From Tolypeutes matacus (lineage: Eukaryota > Chordata > Mammalia > Cingulata > Chlamyphoridae), in assembly GCA_026826555.1 (NCBI GenBank), contig JAKSZT010033642.1, forward strand, positions 243,607-307,606: DNA of 64,000 nucleotides. Reading direction: 5' to 3'. The notes under the pieces are model-generated. The model worked only from the letters and a program-made list of their open reading frames with translations, searched no databases and had not been told where the DNA came from. The translations under genes and the position numbers were made by a program. Below are positions 46,494 to 59,280 of this stretch, piece after piece. Positions within the stretch are counted from its first letter, which is position 1. Each line of letters opens with the position of its first letter.

Positions 46494-48311
46494 AGGGAGG
46501 AGCAAGATGGCTTAGATTTAAGTGGGCCCTCACCAACTCTCACAAAAAGCAGCTGTGAAAGGGCAAGATCCTGGATAAGTAAGCTGTCTTGGGTAACCAC
46601 AGAACAGGAGGCTTTAGGGCATCAATCTGGAAGGACTGGACAAAGAGATAAAAAGCCCAAGGAAAAACTATGATATTCTCACCCTGGTGGCTGGAAACAG
46701 GAGGTGGCTAAGCTCCACCCTCAAAACAAAAAGCCACTGCAAATCCTCTGACTCCAACCAGCCACCAAGCTAGAGGGAGTGCTCCGCAGGAGTAAAAGGG
46801 TTCTGGTGAAGGGTGGGACGTGTTTCCTTTCTGTGGGTTTGGTTACCTGGACATCCTTTGAACTTTACAGAGCACATCAGTTGGCAAGAGGTGACTCTGG
46901 GAAGAGGGGAGAGGCAATTATGCTTAGGCAGCCTGATTTACCTACACGACCTTGGAGAGTTGAACCTGGACAGGGGAGAAGGTGGAATCAGGCAATTAAC
47001 TACACCAGTGATGAAAATTATCAAAATCCAAACTCTCCAAAGAGGGGAAAAGCAGTAGGAAGCCCTCAATAACTTTCAAAGTGCCTATTTATGGTCCCCT
47101 GGGAGGAGGGGGATATCTGGAAGAGGGTTGAGCATCATTTCCCTGCAGTAAGTTAAGATACCAGGGCCTCATTTGAATTTCAGAAGGGAACTCAACCTGT
47201 TCAGAAGAAGGGAGGGGAGATCTGATCACACAGGCTATCTTATCCTGCTGCCCTGGGAGAGAAAGCAGTAAGAATAGAAAGGGGGCAGGGACAGACAGGC
47301 TCCTAATCAGCAGGAATTCAACCAACTGTAAAGAGTCAAACCTGTCCTAGGGAAAGTGACTGGATAGTGCTCTAGCTAACTGACCCAGCAAGAAAGTTTA
47401 ACTCAGTGGAGGAGTCTCCGCTTTAAGTATATGAGATCCCTGGTTCGATTTCCAGTTCTCCTTAGTGTAGTGATCCTCCGGGCTATCAAAAATACATCTT
47501 ATACTTTAGGACAAGGAACACATAGACATTATTTTTGTATTAGGTTCTCTTGGGTCTCATATTTTTCTTAAAAATATTTAATTAAAAAAAAATTAACTTA
47601 GTTTACTTACTAAAACCCAATTCAAAACCTGCTGAGGGCAGGCTGATAAGCTCCTCAGGGGCCTAAGAGGGAAGGCTGGTTTTCCTAGATTTTTGTTTGA
47701 TTGCTTGCTTGAGTATTTATTTTTTGTTCCTTTTTTCTTTTTTCTTTTTTTTCCCCTCTTTCTTCCCCATTTTTTCCCCTTTAGGTGCTGCTGTCTTGTT
47801 TCTTATTTGCTGTGTTTCCTCCTTCCCTTTGCTTCGCCCATTTTGTATACCAATTTTATCTACCTATCCTAATTATTTTCCTACCTTCATCTAACTATCT
47901 TCTGCTTTCTGTTTTTGTTCTTACACTCCACCTCTCTTTGTTTAGTCTTCAATTTTTCTTGTTATTATTTCTGTTTCCCATAACCTCTGTTTTCTTTCTT
48001 TCTTTCTTTTTTTTTTTTTTTACTTTTTTATTATTGTATTTTCTTTTACCTTTCATTCTCTTCTATCATTCTGGTCCATTAATTCATTCTAGATGTTTTT
48101 CTCTATTTGGTTTTTCATTTCCTTGTTTGTACCCCCATTTTATTATTATTTTACCTATGGACTTCTTGCATGAGTTAATGATTCATTTCCTTTTGTCGTA
48201 TATGGTCCCTTTTCTATATTTTACCATTATTATTATTATTATTTTATTATCCTTTATCTCTTCTTACTTCTTTCCCTTTCCCTGGGCCTAATCTTTTTCT
48301 TTCAAGGCAAT
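46494..48311 (+). promoter_or_regulatory. L1 5' region (promoter, tRNA-like piece, pyrimidine tract)
   Basis: The start carries a YY1-type box (caagatggc at 46503-46511), which positions transcription start in L1 elements. The rest is GC-richer. At about 47390-47462 a tRNA-like stretch occurs (see separate entry). From about 47690 to 48295 one strand is nearly all T and C, with long T runs. That part contains a long open frame (47785-48291) that is low-complexity and not a gene. Confidence 0.65.
47390..47462 (+). promoter_or_regulatory. tRNA-like Pol III A/B box pair in the L1 5' region
   Basis: An A-box-like ttaactcagtgg (47398-47409) and a good B box ggttcgatttcc (47442-47453) lie about 32 bases apart, as in tRNA genes and tRNA-derived SINE heads. 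It may be a SINE piece captured into the L1 5' region or chance. It does not form a full tRNA. Confidence 0.45.
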
Positions 48312-49146
48312 ATGTACCACAGCAAGGAAACAGAACAAGAGGAACACAGTAAAAAAGATAAAACTCACCCCACACAGAAAAGCAGCAACTAAACAAAATC
48401 CTAGAGTAGAGACAGAAAGTAATCAACTGAATAAACCCATCAAGATAAAGAGGTGCCTAAACACTGAAGAAATTATAAATATACATAAAAAGATAACGGA
48501 TTTGATGATAATGAAAGGCATGAGCCAAGAAATCAAACATGCACTGGAAGCACATAACAGCAGATTTGAACAGGCAGAGAAAAGGATTAGTGATGTGGAG
48601 GACAGTACATCTGATATCAAACCAACAGTTGAGCAGATAGATAAAAAGATAGAATAAATCCAAGAGGGACTTAGGGATATGAATGATAAGAGAAAACACA
48701 CAAACATGCTCATTATAGGCATTCCAGAAGGAAAAAAGAAGGGAAAGGTGACAGAAGGAGTGTTGGAAGAAATAATGGCTATAAACTTCCCAACCCTATT
48801 GAGGGAGATGAATATAAATGACCAGGAGGTGCAGCACACCTCAAATGGTATAAATCTCAACAGGTGTACTCCAAGGCAAATACTTGTCAAATTGCTCAAT
48901 GCACAAGACAAAGACAAAATACTGAAAGCAGCAAGAGAAAATAGAACTATCATGTATAAGGGAAGTTCAATAAGATTAAGTTCTGATATCTCATCTGAAA
49001 ACATGGAGCCAAGAAGGCAGTGTTATAACATAGTCAAGGTGCTAAAAGAAAAAAACTTCCAGCCAAGAATTCTCTATCCAACAAAGCTGGCATTCAAATA
49101 TGAAGTAGAATTCAAAATATTCACAGATAAACATAAATTAAGGTAG
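48312..49146 (+). pseudogene. L1 ORF1 (broken)
   Basis: Would encode the trimeric RNA-binding chaperone of the L1 particle. ATG at 48312 (MYHSKETEQ) is followed by a frameshift near 48390. The frame then holds the coiled-coil part (48400-48654), a TAA at 48655, and the open part 48679-49146. That part has the conserved RNA-recognition core (LIIGIPEGK, FPTLLREMNI) and C-terminal domain (TPRQILVKLL, ILKAARENR, KEKNFQPRILYPTKL). Length, about 280 codons, is slightly shorter than in primate L1 (338). The long antisense frame 48423-49004 is its shadow. Confidence 0.9.
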
Positions 49147-49332
49147 TATGCCTATAAGAAACATGCCTTTCAAGAAATACTAAAAGTAGTGCTGCATGTT
49201 GAAAGGAAAAAACAGGAGAAAGAGAGTTAGAGGAGAGAGTAAGGAAAAAAAAAAGAAATAAAAACAACATATGACATACATAAATCCAAAGAAATATGGC
49301 CAATGTAAGTAATTCCTTAAAAATAATAACAA

Positions 49333-52300
49333 TGAATGTTAATGGATTAAACTCACTGGACAAGAGACACAGATTGACAATGGATAGGGAAACCCATCTA
49401 TATGTTGTCTACAAGAAAACCACCTTAGTGCCAGAAACTCAGGGAGGCTGAAAGTGAATGGCTGGAAAAAAATATTTGCAAGCAAACAACTAAAATAGGG
49501 CAGGAGTAGCTATACTAATATCAGACAAAATAGACTATAAATGCAAAACTACTTTAAGTGACACACTCGGACATTATATATTAGTAAAAGGGGCAATCTT
49601 TCAAGAAGAAAGAACAATCATAAACATTTATGCACCTAGCCAGGGCTCCTCAAAATACATGAGGCAAACACTAGGAAGTCTAAGTGGAGAAAGAGATGAC
49701 TCTCCAATTATAGTGGGGGACTTTAATACACCATTGTCACTGTTAGACAGGACATCTCAACAGAGAATCAATAAAGAAACAAAGAATTTTAATAACACTT
49801 TAGAGGATCTGGACCTAATAGACACATACAGAACTTTACACCCAAATACAGTGGGATATACATTATTCTTGAGTGCACATGTATCATTCTCCAAGTAGAC
49901 CACATGCTAGACCACAGAACAATACTCAATGAATTCAGAAAGATTTAAATTATACAAAGTAATTTCTCTGACCACAATGGAATGAAGCTGGAAGTCAGTA
50001 AGGGACAGAGAACAAGATTAGGCACAAAGATATGAAAGTTAAACAATACACTCATAGACAAACAGTGTCTCAAGGAGGAAATTACAAAAGAATTCAGTAA
50101 CTACCTTGAAATGAATGAAAATGACAACACAACATATCACAACCTATGCAATGCAGCAAAAGCTGTATTGAGAGGGAAATTCACAGCTATAAACATATCT
50201 ATCAAAAAAGAAGAGCTAAAATCAAAGACCTAACTGCACACCTGAAGGAACTAGAAAAAGAACAACAAACTGACCCCAAAAGAAGTAGAAAGAAGGAAAC
50301 AAAGATTAGAGCAAGATTAAATGAAATAGAAAATAAGAAAGCACTAGAAAAAATGAACAAAACCAAAAGGTGGTTCTTTGAGAAGGTTGATGAAATTGAA
50401 CAAAACCTTACCTAAACTAACAAAGAAAAAAGAGAACTGCAAATACACAAAAAAGAAATGAGGAAGAGATATCACCATGATCACACAGCAATAAAAAGCA
50501 TCATGAGAGGATACTTTGAAAAATTATACGCCAACAAGAATGGTAATTTAGAAGAAATGGACAAATTCCTTGAAACTCACAAACTGCCTACACGGATGAA
50601 AGAAGAAATTGATGAACTCAACATAGGAATCTCAAGTAATGAGATTGAGTTTTTCATCAAAATCCTCTCCAAAAAGAAGAGCCCAGCATCAGACCAAACA
50701 TTCTAGAAAGAACAAAAACCAATTCTGCTTGAACTCTTCCAAAAAATAGAAGGAGAAGGAACATTGCCTAACTCATTCTATGATGGCATCCTTACCCTAA
50801 GAGCAAAGCCAAACAAACACGCCACAAGAAAGAATAATTACGGAACAATCTAGATGCAAAAATCCTGAACAATATACTTGCTAATCATGTTCAACAACAC
50901 ATCAAATAAATTATAAACCATGAACAAGTGGGTTTCATCCTGGGTATGCAAGGATGTTTCTACATAAGGAAATCAATCAACATAATACACCACATAAACA
51001 GATCAAATGAAAAAAATCACATGATCATCCCTATAGATACAGAAAAAGCTTTTGACAAAATATGGCACCCTTTCCTGATAAAAGCACTGCAAAGGATAGG
51101 AATAGAAAGAAACTTCCTAAACATGAAAAAGGGTATATATGAAAACTGACAGCTAACATCATATACTATGGTGTAATCCTAAAAGCTTTCCCTCTAAGAT
51201 TGGGCACAAGATAAGGATACACACTATCACAGCTTTTAATTAACATTGCGTTGTAAGTATTTGCTCCAGCACTGAGGCAAGAAAATGATATAACAGGCAT
51301 CCAAATTGGAAAGGAAGAATTCATAATTTCACTATTTGTAGATGACATGACCCTATACACAAAAAAAGCCTGAGAAATCTACCACAAAACTTCTAGAGCT
51401 TATAAATGAGTTCAGAAAAGTCATTTATAAGGTCAATGCACAAAAATAAGTAGGATTTCTGTACAGCAATATTGAGCAATCAAAGGAGGAAATCAAGAAA
51501 AAAATCAATTTACAATTGCAACTAAAAGAATGGAATATCTAGGAATAAATTTAACTAAAGTTTTAAAAGACTTATATGCATAAAAATACAAAACACTGTT
51601 AAAGGAAATCAAAGAAGACCTGCTCATGGAAGGGCTAAACAACATTAAGATGTCTATCCTACCCAATTGCATCCAGATTTAATGCAATTGCAATAAAAAT
51701 CAACACAGCATTTTTAACGAATTGGAAACACTAACTATGAAATTTATTTGGAAGGGTAATAGGCCCAAATAGCCAAAGAAATATTGAAAATGGAAAATGA
51801 AACTGGAGGAATCACACTACCTGACTTCAAACATACTACAAAGCTACAGTGGTCCAAACAGCATGGTATCGGCACAAGGATAGACATATTTACCAATGGA
51901 ATTGAATTGAGAGTTCTGATATATATCCTTGCATATACTGTCATCTGATTTTCAACAAGACCACCAAGCCCACTCAACTGTGACAGAATGACCTCTTCAA
52001 CAAATGGTTCTTGGAGAATTGGATATCCGTATCCAAAAGTTTGGAACACCTTCTAGCACCTTATACAAAACAAAAACCAACTCAATATGGACCAAAGATC
52101 TAAATATAACAGCAAAGACCATAAAGACTTTGGAAGATAATGTATGGATACATCTACAGGACCTTGTAATAGGAAATGGTTTCATGAAATTCACACCCAA
52201 AGCATGAGCAATAAAAAATAAACACATCAATGGAATTTTCTCAAAATTAAAAATGTTTGCACCTCAAAGGACTGTCTAGAAAGTGAAAAGACAGCCTAAC

Positions 52301-52992
52301 CAATGGGAGAAAATATTTGGTAACCATATAACTGACAGGAGCCTAATACCCAGCATATATAAAGAAATCCTATACCTCAAAAATAAAAAGACAAACAAAC
52401 AGTTTTAAAAATGGGCAAGTGATTTGAACAGACACTTTTCCAAAGAAGAAATACAAATAGCTAAACAGCATCTGAAAAGATGCTCAACATCACTAGCTGT
52501 TAGGGAAATGGAAATCAAACTGCAATGAGATACCTTCTTACACCCATTAATCTGGTGGCCATTAAGAAAACAGTGGACTACTAATGTTGGAGAGGACTGC
52601 TAGTGGGAATGTAGAATGGTCCAGCCATTATGGATGATAGTCTGGAGGTTCCTAAAAAAACTAACTATAGAGCCGCCATATGATCCAGAAATTCCACTGC
52701 TGTATATATATATACTGAAGAATTGAAAGCAAGGACATGAACAGATATATGCACAGCAATGTTCATAGTCATATTATTCACTATTGTCAAAAGTTGGAAT
52801 CAACCCAAATACCCATCAAGAGGTAACTGGATAAACAAAATGTGGTATGTACACACAATGGAATATTATTCAGTTGTAAGAAAGAATGCACTACTAACAC
52901 ACTGGGTAACACGGATGGATCCTGAGGGCCTTATTTCGAGTAAAGCAAGCAAGACAATGAAGGGCAAATATTGCATGACCTCTCTGATATGA
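49333..52992 (+). pseudogene. L1 ORF2 (endonuclease/reverse transcriptase, broken)
   Basis: Would encode the L1 endonuclease and reverse transcriptase that carries out target-primed insertion. The start MNVNGLNSLDKRHRL at 49333 corresponds to the endonuclease N-terminus. The endonuclease end is in 49659-49898 (VGDFNTPLS, DLIDTYRTLHP), the linker in 50146-50706 and RT in 50928-51149 (GFILGMQGCF, KAFDKIWHPF). The catalytic box reads FVDD (51335-51346) instead of FADD. The C-terminal part is 52759-52992 (WNQPKYPS, MWYVHTMEYYS) and ends TGA at 52992. Many shifts and stops lie between these parts. About 1220 codons in length if intact, near the family norm. Confidence 0.9.
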
Positions 52993-54399
52993 ATTAAGCA
53001 AATTGAGTAGACTCAGCTAGAGAATGAAAGATAGGTTCACAGAAAATAGAAAGAGAAGTTTGTGAGCCAATATGTATACAGGCAAAATTTATGATAAGGT
53101 GGAATTGAGTAGTTTTGCAGGGAAGGGATATGACAGGGGTGTACTGATGCAGTTGGGTTTGGTGGTGCAAGTTTGACATGGGGGTAGGTTGCGAGGGTGT
53201 GTCAGATGGCCCATGGAACTGGGGGGAGTGTTGGGGGAGGGGGCAGGTGAACACTGGGGATTGGTGGGTATGTGGTTGAAACTACAACATTGGAAAAGCT
53301 CCTTTGGCAATATGATAAGGAATGGTTACTTGTTAAGTGTGTGGGATGGGGGAGCATTCAGGACAGGGACACCTGGGGCAGTCCTCTAGAGAACATGTGA
53401 CTTATCATTTTGTCTTATTGTGTTGTGTCGGTAGAGACCCACACATTGAGTGGGAAAGAGTTTGACTCCCATCCTGTGGAGGCCTGATATATTCTCAAAC
53501 AGAGGGGTGGGTATCTCTTGAGAGTATGGGAGGATTCTAATGGGGGAGTAAAAATCAGTGTGTCAAACCTTCAGTGTTGTTACAAGTTCTAGGAGGGAAG
53601 CCTGGTGGTTGCTGGGGGCCCCGGAAAGTTGGGGGAGTGAAGAATAGAATAGATGGAAGAGGGGATATTTAGGGGACAATGGAAGTGTTCCACATGATCT
53701 TGCAATGTTACATTTCAGCAAAAATTTATAAAAGTCTATTGTCTAAAATGTAAACCATAATGTAAACCATTGACCATGGTTAGCAGCTATGTTTCAAGTT
53801 TTCTACATCAGTTGTAACAAATGTACCATCCACACACTAAAAGGTTACTAATACCAGAAGCAAGAAAGGGGGGAAGCTGTCAGGTATGTGGGAGTCTCCC
53901 ATATTCTGCATGTGACTTTACTGTGACCTAAACTTCTTTGAAGCAAAAGAAAAATAAAGCAATAAATGGAAGAAAATATCACTATACATACAGGAAAACA
54001 AATATTACAGTGATGAAAGGCAAAAGGTCAAAGCATTTAAAAAATATTTTTCATTATATTATATAACATGGGGGCATTTTCAGTACTTGAAATTGTCCTG
54101 AATTATTTTTTCAACGACAAATACAGGTCATTATGTATCCTGCCATAAGCTACAGAATTGAATGGGAGAGAGGGTAAGCTACAATGTAAAATATAATCCA
54201 TCCTTAGTGGCAATTCTCCAAAATGTGTTCATCAATTGCAATTAATGTACCACATCAAAGAAAGAAGTTGTTAATGGAGGGAAAGTAGGAGTTGTGGGAA
54301 GTGGGACACATTGGTATCCCTTATATTTTTATATATTTCATGTAACATTTTATGTAACCTTAATATCTTTTAGAAAAATTTTTAAAAAATTAAAAAAAA
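52993..54399 (+). other. 3' UTR of the near full-length L1
   Basis: The G-rich part at 53130-53380 and the rest match 10870-12750, with a large internal part (compare about 11950-12330) missing here. Ends in poly(A) at 54384-54400. Open frames here (for example 53189-53389) are chance. Confidence 0.8.
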
Positions 54400-54408
54400 A
54401 AGATATGG

Positions 54409-54611
54409 CCTCTAGCTTGTAGAAATGTTTTGATGATATTCTTTCATAATTTGTAACAAATGTTTCACAACAATGCAAGGTGTGGCTGGTGGGTTGATGT
54501 ATGGAACATTTGTATGATTATGCATGTTTGTTTCATAGGTTCACAAAGTTTACTATACACTTATAGTTTATATATTTTCATGTATGAATGATATAATTCA
54601 ATAAAATCTTA
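54409..54611 (+). mobile_element. older L1 3' end, right part
   Basis: Continues 45674-46484 after the younger L1. Reads attctttcataatttgtaac near 54440 and ends ataaaatcttaa before the outer target duplication at 54612-54623. The tail is very short. Confidence 0.75.
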
Positions 54612-54623
54612 AAAATCTAGTGA

Positions 54624-55984
54624 GATTGTACTGGGCCATCAATATTGGCAATCTAAAAATATTTAAATTTTTAAACATTTAACTCTGGATAAATTGGACT
54701 ATGGAAGGAAAACAAGAAAATTTTGGATGTTTCCCATATTACAGAAATTTATCAACCTTTTCAAAACACTTGCCTATGTGCCAGACAATGTTCTGGCATA
54801 AATCCGTTCTGTTTGTAGAGGAAGACACCATGATATGTGCATTATTACCACTCCTAGACTTCTACTTTTCCAAGAATAGAAGCAATTGTTTAACAATTCC
54901 CCAAATCCTTAAACTCAAAACTGTAGGCACAGAATATAATCAAATTTGGGATGTGAATAAACAGCTAAGCAGTACCACAGCTATATTTTTAAAAAAATAC
55001 TGCCTAGATATTATTTCCTATATAATCAATTGCTCAGAAACCACAGGTTTATTGGACTGCATAAGTTGACATTAAATGTATTTGTGTGAGTGTATGTGCC
55101 ACAAGTCCAACTAAACTTATTTTTAAGCTCTTTATTAATATGTCCAAGAGAAAACATCTGCTTCAGGCTTAATTGGGGGTCTTGACTTTTAAGGACATAA
55201 ATTCCATTTTTAACAATGTTGACTAAAACTACTTTTAGGTTTACTGAAGAAAAATAATAGGAGCAAAAAATCAGTAAAACAGAACAAACATGTTGAGGTC
55301 AGTTAAAGTTCATATCTATAGATGAGATACTGAAATAAATTAATCTCACCAGTCCACACTCTAAAAATTAATACCACTAATGATAATCAACAGGAAAAAA
55401 TAAACCTGCTAACAACTAGCTCACTCATTAGCAAAAAGCTATTTAACGCAAATACTAAGATCAAGGTATTAACACTACCTAAACAAAATGCCCCATCTAC
55501 CCTAAACCTCTAGCAAGGAATGGAGGAAATAATTGTTAAAAACCAGACAAAATGTAAGTGTAAATAATCCTTACAGGCATAATGTTGGTCCAACTCCTGA
55601 GATAGTGCTCAGAAGGGCTAAAAGAGGAGTAAAGGCAATGTTTAGGGATTCGTATCCCACAAATAGTCTTTTAAAACCCCAAGTACCACAACACTAAATT
55701 TATGAATTAGAGAACAAGATATTGCTGCTGCTTCTTTTTTGTCATTTGAAATATACAGAATTATGTATGCTTTGCCCTTCAATGTGAAAGCAGGGCATTT
55801 AAAAAATTAGCTAAAAAATTTCAAATTATTTTACACTTTAATTTTGGAATGCTATATCTTAACTATGAAATGAAACATAATCTATACCTTCTCCTTCCTT
55901 CAATGAAACCACCTTACAATGTCAGAAAACTAAAACAATTCAAACATGATTAATATTTAAAGTCCTGATTTTTTTTTTCACACA
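54624..55984. other. copy 2 sequence without counterpart in copy 1
   Basis: Joins directly to 45661 if the L1 nest is removed. The 122-codon frame 54701-55069 has no family features; I do not call it a gene. Confidence 0.4.
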
Positions 55985-56464
55985 TGAGCACTGCTTAATG
56001 CTACAAAATCATGCATGGCTACACACACTCAAATTGTTTTAATTCAAGAGATATGAAAAGTTCATTAATAAGGTTTTAGATTTCAATTTGAAATTTTATT
56101 TAAGAAATCACAACTTGTCAAGGTTTGGTAAAGAATATTTTTATTAAATTATAATATGTATGATTATATAAAGTGATAATCATATGCCCTTTCCCTTTTC
56201 TAATCATATGTCTGTGTAAGGTAATATTATATTCACCCTTTTCAACTAGAAAACATATTGCAATGGAATAAATGAAGAAGCAGCTATGAGAATTCATCTA
56301 TCTCTCAGGAAGCTCTGTTTAAAGAGGTTTCCAAAAGGATAAAGCAACTTCTCCCTCCTTAATAATTTTATTTTGGATTTGGAAAATAACAATTTTTAAA
56401 AAATATACCATTTCATTAGAGTATAAGGCATTTATTACTTTTATTATCTTAATTATATAAGTTT

Positions 56465-57580
56465 TTTGTTTTTTTGTTTTTTAATTTTTTAATTTTAAAG
56501 AAGATTTAGGTTGCATAAATGTTACATTAAAAATATAAAGGATTCCCATAAACCCCATTCCCTCCTCATGCCACATTTTCTCACATTAACAACATCCTTC
56601 ATTAGTGTATATATTTGCTACAATTGATGAACATGTATTGAAGCATTGCTACTAACCATGCACTGGGTGCTTATTTCCTCAACTCATTTCCCTGCTTTTA
56701 GTGTCTAGATGTCTTCAGAGCCCTCAGGAACCCTGCTATCAGAGGCATTGTTTACTATTGCAGTCAATGAGATTCTGCTGGGATATGCATAAGCATAATG
56801 TCTGTAATGATTTCCCTACTCATTTGAAAAATCTTAGCTGTAAAAACTCATTTGTATTTAAAAGTTACCCATTTTGGTCAAGGTCTTTTCCTAGATGTAT
56901 TGCTATTCAACACTTGATAATAATCCCTTGTTTCCAGGGAGGATCAATCCTGGGAGTCATGTCCCATGCTGGAGGGAAGGTAGTAGAGTTATATGTTAAG
57001 TTTGGCTTAGAGAGAGCCACATTTGAGCGACAAGAAGTATTTATCAGGAGATAAATACTTAGGCAATAGATAATACTAGGCTGTTTAAATCTCACTAGAA
57101 AAGGTTCATAAGTACAATCATCAATATTGAGGTCATTTCATAATGGCCTGTTTTCTTACACTAGGCACTGCCAGAGTTCTTGAAAGACTCTTGCCATACT
57201 ATTAGAGAATGTAGCAGAACTCCCCAGGATGGAAATTCAATATTATTTCAGTTACTGTGTTGGTCCACACACCAAGACAATGCCTATGAACACATGAAGG
57301 TATTCATATGACTTTTAAACATGCTCCTGGTGAACTTTCCCCACACACCCCCACATTACTGATATCCAGCTCCTGTGATCCTAACCTGCCACAGTTGTGA
57401 CCCTTCAGTGATCCAAAACTTCTCCAAAAACAAAGCTAAAATATAACCAAATAATAACAATAATTTAAAAATTATTTAAAAAATAACAAAATACAAAAAT
57501 AAAATTTTTAAAATTTGAAAAAACATTTATTCATTGTCTTTCATCACTGTAAGATCTGTTATCTTTTGCACACAGTGAAA
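56465..57580 (-). mobile_element. L1 3' UTR, minus strand
   Basis: Same order as 1785-3600: T-rich start (poly(A) on the minus strand), gcataaatgttacattaaaa near 56512, acattaacaacatcc near 56583, and the later parts around 56700-57000 and 57120-57350. Shorter than the copy at 1785-4158. The frame 56701-57054 lies within it and is not a gene. Confidence 0.75.
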
Positions 57581-58766
57581 ATTTCTTCCATTTTTGGTAC
57601 ATTCTTGATTGTCAACTTTTAATAGGAATTTTTAGAAAATGTCAAACTACTATCATCAGAAGTGCATTTGGTTAAAGTAAATAAAAGTCTGAAAAATATT
57701 TCAGTATTGTCATAAATTTTGTGTGAGAATCTGTTTGAAACACTTTTTATTCGAGTCCATATTTTGCCATACTTGTTTACTTGTTTTCATTCTAAAATGT
57801 ATCTTTTCCTTTCTTTAATTTAGTAGTTGCTGGGCAGTTTTTCTTGCTTTTTTTTTGTTTATTTTAATAAACATAAAAGATTTGCCTTCCTGCCATAATG
57901 TGAGTGCAATTACAAATATATCTAATTGAGGTTTGTGCAATACTATGGCTATATTATAATGTATTAAATCAAGAGGGATCTCTGAAACTTTTTTGATTTC
58001 ACCTTTATTGTTAATTTCAACAAGAAAAATTATATGCTAAATTTAGGAATAATGTCCACTATTATAAATTTAACTAATCTCAAAATATAGCCAAGTAATC
58101 CTTGAGTTAGAAAATTGATCCCTCTGAGGAGGATGAAATCCTGTTCCTCCAGGACTCCTGAATGGGATGACCCTTAGGGGTCCTTCATGAGAAATAATCA
58201 TTTGTACAAAGAATATAGAAACTCAATTTTGCATATGGTTAGGCTAATATGAATTTCTCTGTGAAGGCACTACACAAAATATATTTTGTGAAAAAAAGAA
58301 GCAGGTTTATGGATTTTGTGAAGTATCTATAATTGCATGAATAGTATATTCATGTTTCAGAAGATAAAACTGTTTCATCCTTTACAAAGTATTTTTACAT
58401 TTATTAATTTTTTCTTAAATGACTAAATAAATTTACTGAAATAGCTGTGACATGTCTCAATTTTATTAACATACTTGATTTGTTCTTCATATAAAAATTA
58501 ATATTCAAAGAAAATTTGAATGTTATTGATTCTTGATTAATTTGGGGTGATTGGTTTTTAAAATGTAACTGATGAAATTTATGTGATGCATAAGCTTTAA
58601 GTAAATTTTGGAAAAGATAATGTTACTGAACTTACCAAGAAATTAAACTAGCAGAAGCCCTAAGAATAAAAAGATAATTTGAACTAGATGTTAAAGTACA
58701 GATAATTTATAAATCCATGAAAACAAATATAGTTTCACTGTAGATATCCAGTGAAGGTTTTCCCAT
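57581..58766. other. copy 2 sequence, mostly AT-rich
   Basis: The start (57600-57760) matches 5410-5560 of copy 1. The rest has no counterpart there, where an old L1 remnant lies. No gene seen. Confidence 0.4.
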
Positions 58767-59275
58767 TGTATTACTCAGCCAAAGGTGTGCTTATGTGAAA
58801 TACCAGAAATGGGTTGGTCTTTATAAAGGGTACTTATTTGGGGTAGAAGTCCACAGATAACAGGCCATAGAGCGTTAAGTTTCTTCTCTCACCACAGTCC
58901 ATTGACACGTATTAGGGCAAGACAGCTGCCGGCGTTTGCCAGGGTTCAGGCTTCTGGGGTTCCTCTCTTCCTGGGGCTGTGTTTCTCTCCGGGCTTAGCT
59001 CCTGTTTCCTCCACAAGGTCAGCTGTAGACAATCAGGTGAACAGCTCGCTTCTCTCCTCCTGGGGCCTTCTTTCCAACATCAAAACTGCTTCTCAAAAGA
59101 CTGCTTCAACTCTGTTCTTGCCATGCCTTTTATATTTGATTCCCCACCCACCAAGGGGAGGGGCTCAACACCCTAATCCTAACTTAATCATGCCAAGATT
59201 AACAGATCAGTTTACAAGCATGATCCAATTATATTTTTGGAATTCATAATTAAATCAAACTGCCCAACTGCAACA
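58767..59275 (-). mobile_element. MaLR/ERVL-type solo LTR, copy B
   Basis: Ends tgtatta...caaca on the plus strand. The exact 5-base target duplication cccat flanks it at 58762-58766 and 59276-59280. TATA box on the minus strand (tataaaaggc, complement near 59126-59135). The polyadenylation signal reads AATAAG here (complement near 58833-58838). It is 509 bases and gives the uninterrupted form of copy A. Open frames here (58902-59249) are chance. Confidence 0.85.
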
Positions 59276-59280
59276 CCCAT

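Larger units (their letters stand above)
46494..54399 (+). mobile_element. near full-length LINE-1 inserted in an older L1
   Basis: About 7.9 kb, from a 5' end starting near agggaggagcaagatggc to a poly(A) before 54400. It contains a 5' region (46494-48311), ORF1 (48312-49146), ORF2 (49333-52992) and 3' UTR (52993-54399). The probable target duplication is 9 bases (aagatatgg at 46485-46493 and 54400-54408, its first A shared with the poly(A)). The host sequence is an older L1 3' UTR that continues on both sides. Both ORFs are broken, so the element cannot move on its own. Confidence 0.85.

Noticed and set aside
47785..48291. 168-codon open frame on the plus strand, rich in Phe and Leu
   Set aside because: It is the translation of a T/C tract in the L1 5' region; low complexity and no family features.
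48423..49004. 193-codon open frame on the minus strand, the longest but one in the window
   Set aside because: It is the antisense shadow of L1 ORF1, whose sense translation has the conserved family motifs.
54701..55069. 122-codon open frame in copy 2
   Set aside because: No counterpart in copy 1, no domain and no codon pattern that stands out; likely chance in AT-rich DNA.
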